A stretch of 32,941 nt of DNA from an uncultured Lachnospiraceae bacterium (lineage in GTDB: Bacteria > Bacillota > Clostridia > Lachnospirales > Lachnospiraceae), in assembly GCA_902777355.1 (NCBI GenBank), contig CACYTU010000019.1, forward strand, positions 1 to 32,941, in the 5' to 3' direction. The first letter of the stretch is position 1. The number at the start of each line of letters is the position of its first letter. Below the pieces are notes generated by a model. That model ran no database searches and was not told the DNA's origin. It was given only the letters and a program-made list of their open reading frames with translations. The position numbers were made by a program, and so were the translations under genes. Of the stretch, positions 32,464 through 32,941 are shown piece after piece.

Positions 32464-32871
32464 ATGAACGATATAATCAGAGCAATGGAAGAACGCAGAA
32501 GTATTCGAAGCTTTAAGCCCGATATGCCTGCAAAGGAGGCAATCAGCCAGATCATGGAAGCGGGTCTGTATGCTGCAAGCGGCATGGGAAAACAGGGTGT
32601 CATCACGGTTGCAGTCACAAATAAGGAGATGAGAGACAGGCTTTCCGAAGTCAATCGGCAGATTGGCGGCTGGAAAGAAGGATTTGATCCCTTCTATGGC
32701 GCGCCCGTCGTCATCATCGTTCTGGGCAGAAAAGATATTCCCACACATGTATATGACGGAAGTCTGGTGATGGGAAATCTGATGCTCGCAGCACATTCCC
32801 TTGGCCTGGGCAGCATATGGATCCACAGGGCCAAAGAGGAATTTGAAAGATTAGCCAGCGCATTCTTGTGA
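32464..32871 (+). pseudogene. Nitroreductase-family protein, C-terminally truncated
   Basis: FMN-dependent nitroreductase fold in its first 127 or so residues: EERRSIRSFKPD (FMN phosphate-binding Arg), AGLYAASGMGKQG, PVVIIVLGRKD, DGSLVMGNLMLAAHSLGLGSI and WIHRAKEEFE. Family members run to about 165-180 residues and end with a GY/LG-type FMN-contacting segment; here the frame stops at 135 with RLASAFL, and the sequence after 32871 does not encode the missing part in any frame. AAGGAGGTGA (32451-32460) before ATG 32464 is a perfect ribosome binding site, so translation is likely, but the enzyme is probably inactive. It could still be expressed as a short protein; a sequencing error is a less likely explanation because no resumption is seen. 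Confidence 0.75.
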
Positions 32872-32941
32872 CTTCAGTCATGAGTTAGCTGGCTTTCGTT
32901 TCCCCATATAAGGGAGTGTTCGAACTGCCGTGACCGGCTGT

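Noticed and set aside
32905-32941. GTTCGAA resembling a tRNA T-loop at the right edge
   Set aside because: Flanking bases do not form the T-stem, and no acceptor or anticodon arm is visible on either strand.

Overview
The window reads as a chromosomal stretch from an anaerobic Gram-positive Clostridia, most likely a Lachnospiraceae-type gut or rumen bacterium. This is inferred from moderately GC-rich coding sequence, strong AGGAGG-type ribosome binding sites, occasional TTG starts, a BMP-type nucleoside importer, and clostridial families such as the short ACT-type SerA, the zinc-ribbon/TPM membrane pair, DUF523 and the PHP histidinol-phosphatase. I see no rRNA, tRNA, CRISPR array, transposase, integrase or prophage gene. 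Almost all genes lie on the plus strand; only the LOG-family gene is on the minus strand.

Layout. Positions 1-177 hold a possible leftover 3' coding end. Next come apt (428-952), serA (1623-2792) and a minus-strand LOG-family gene (3188-3727). A nucleotide-salvage block follows: udk (4442-5056), a lipoprotein with two tandem BMP nucleoside-binding domains (5269-7383), a double-cassette ABC ATPase with a roughly 330-residue Ala/Pro/Glu tail ending in a coiled coil (7515-10157), and two permeases (10183-12289), closed by a terminator. From 12725 the genes are mostly single or loosely grouped enzymes: a DUF1295 membrane protein, a nuclease-like/SF1 ATPase protein, a ketopantoate-reductase-type dehydrogenase, a membrane-anchored M20 peptidase, an ADP-ribosylglycohydrolase-macrodomain fusion, a cytoplasmic alpha-amylase, a membrane-anchored Ig-like surface protein, a PHP phosphatase, a GNAT-Nudix fusion, an MBL hydrolase, YdcF, a DEDDh exonuclease, DUF523, an HD hydrolase, a small acidic protein, a zinc-ribbon membrane protein with a TPM-domain partner, and a truncated nitroreductase.

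How the genes fit together. Apt, Udk and the BMP/ABC importer form a purine and pyrimidine salvage theme: uptake of nucleosides, then phosphorylation or phosphoribosylation. The importer is unusual in three ways: a doubled receptor, an acidic low-complexity ATPase tail with a perfect heptad coil, and a strongly basic tail on the first permease. The ADP-ribosylglycohydrolase-macro fusion puts two different ADP-ribose-removing folds in one chain. The remaining genes look like ordinary housekeeping or peripheral functions.

The second theme is repeats. Many intergenic spaces carry a tandem repeat of their own sequence and period (43, 19, 23, 31, 40, 27, 32/16, 37 and 16 bp). Some run into coding ends or start sites. 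Several proteins also contain low-complexity insertions or tails, including the ABC ATPase, M20 peptidase, GNAT-Nudix protein, Ig-like stalk and SF1 protein. Together these suggest a lineage in which short tandem duplications are frequently made and kept.
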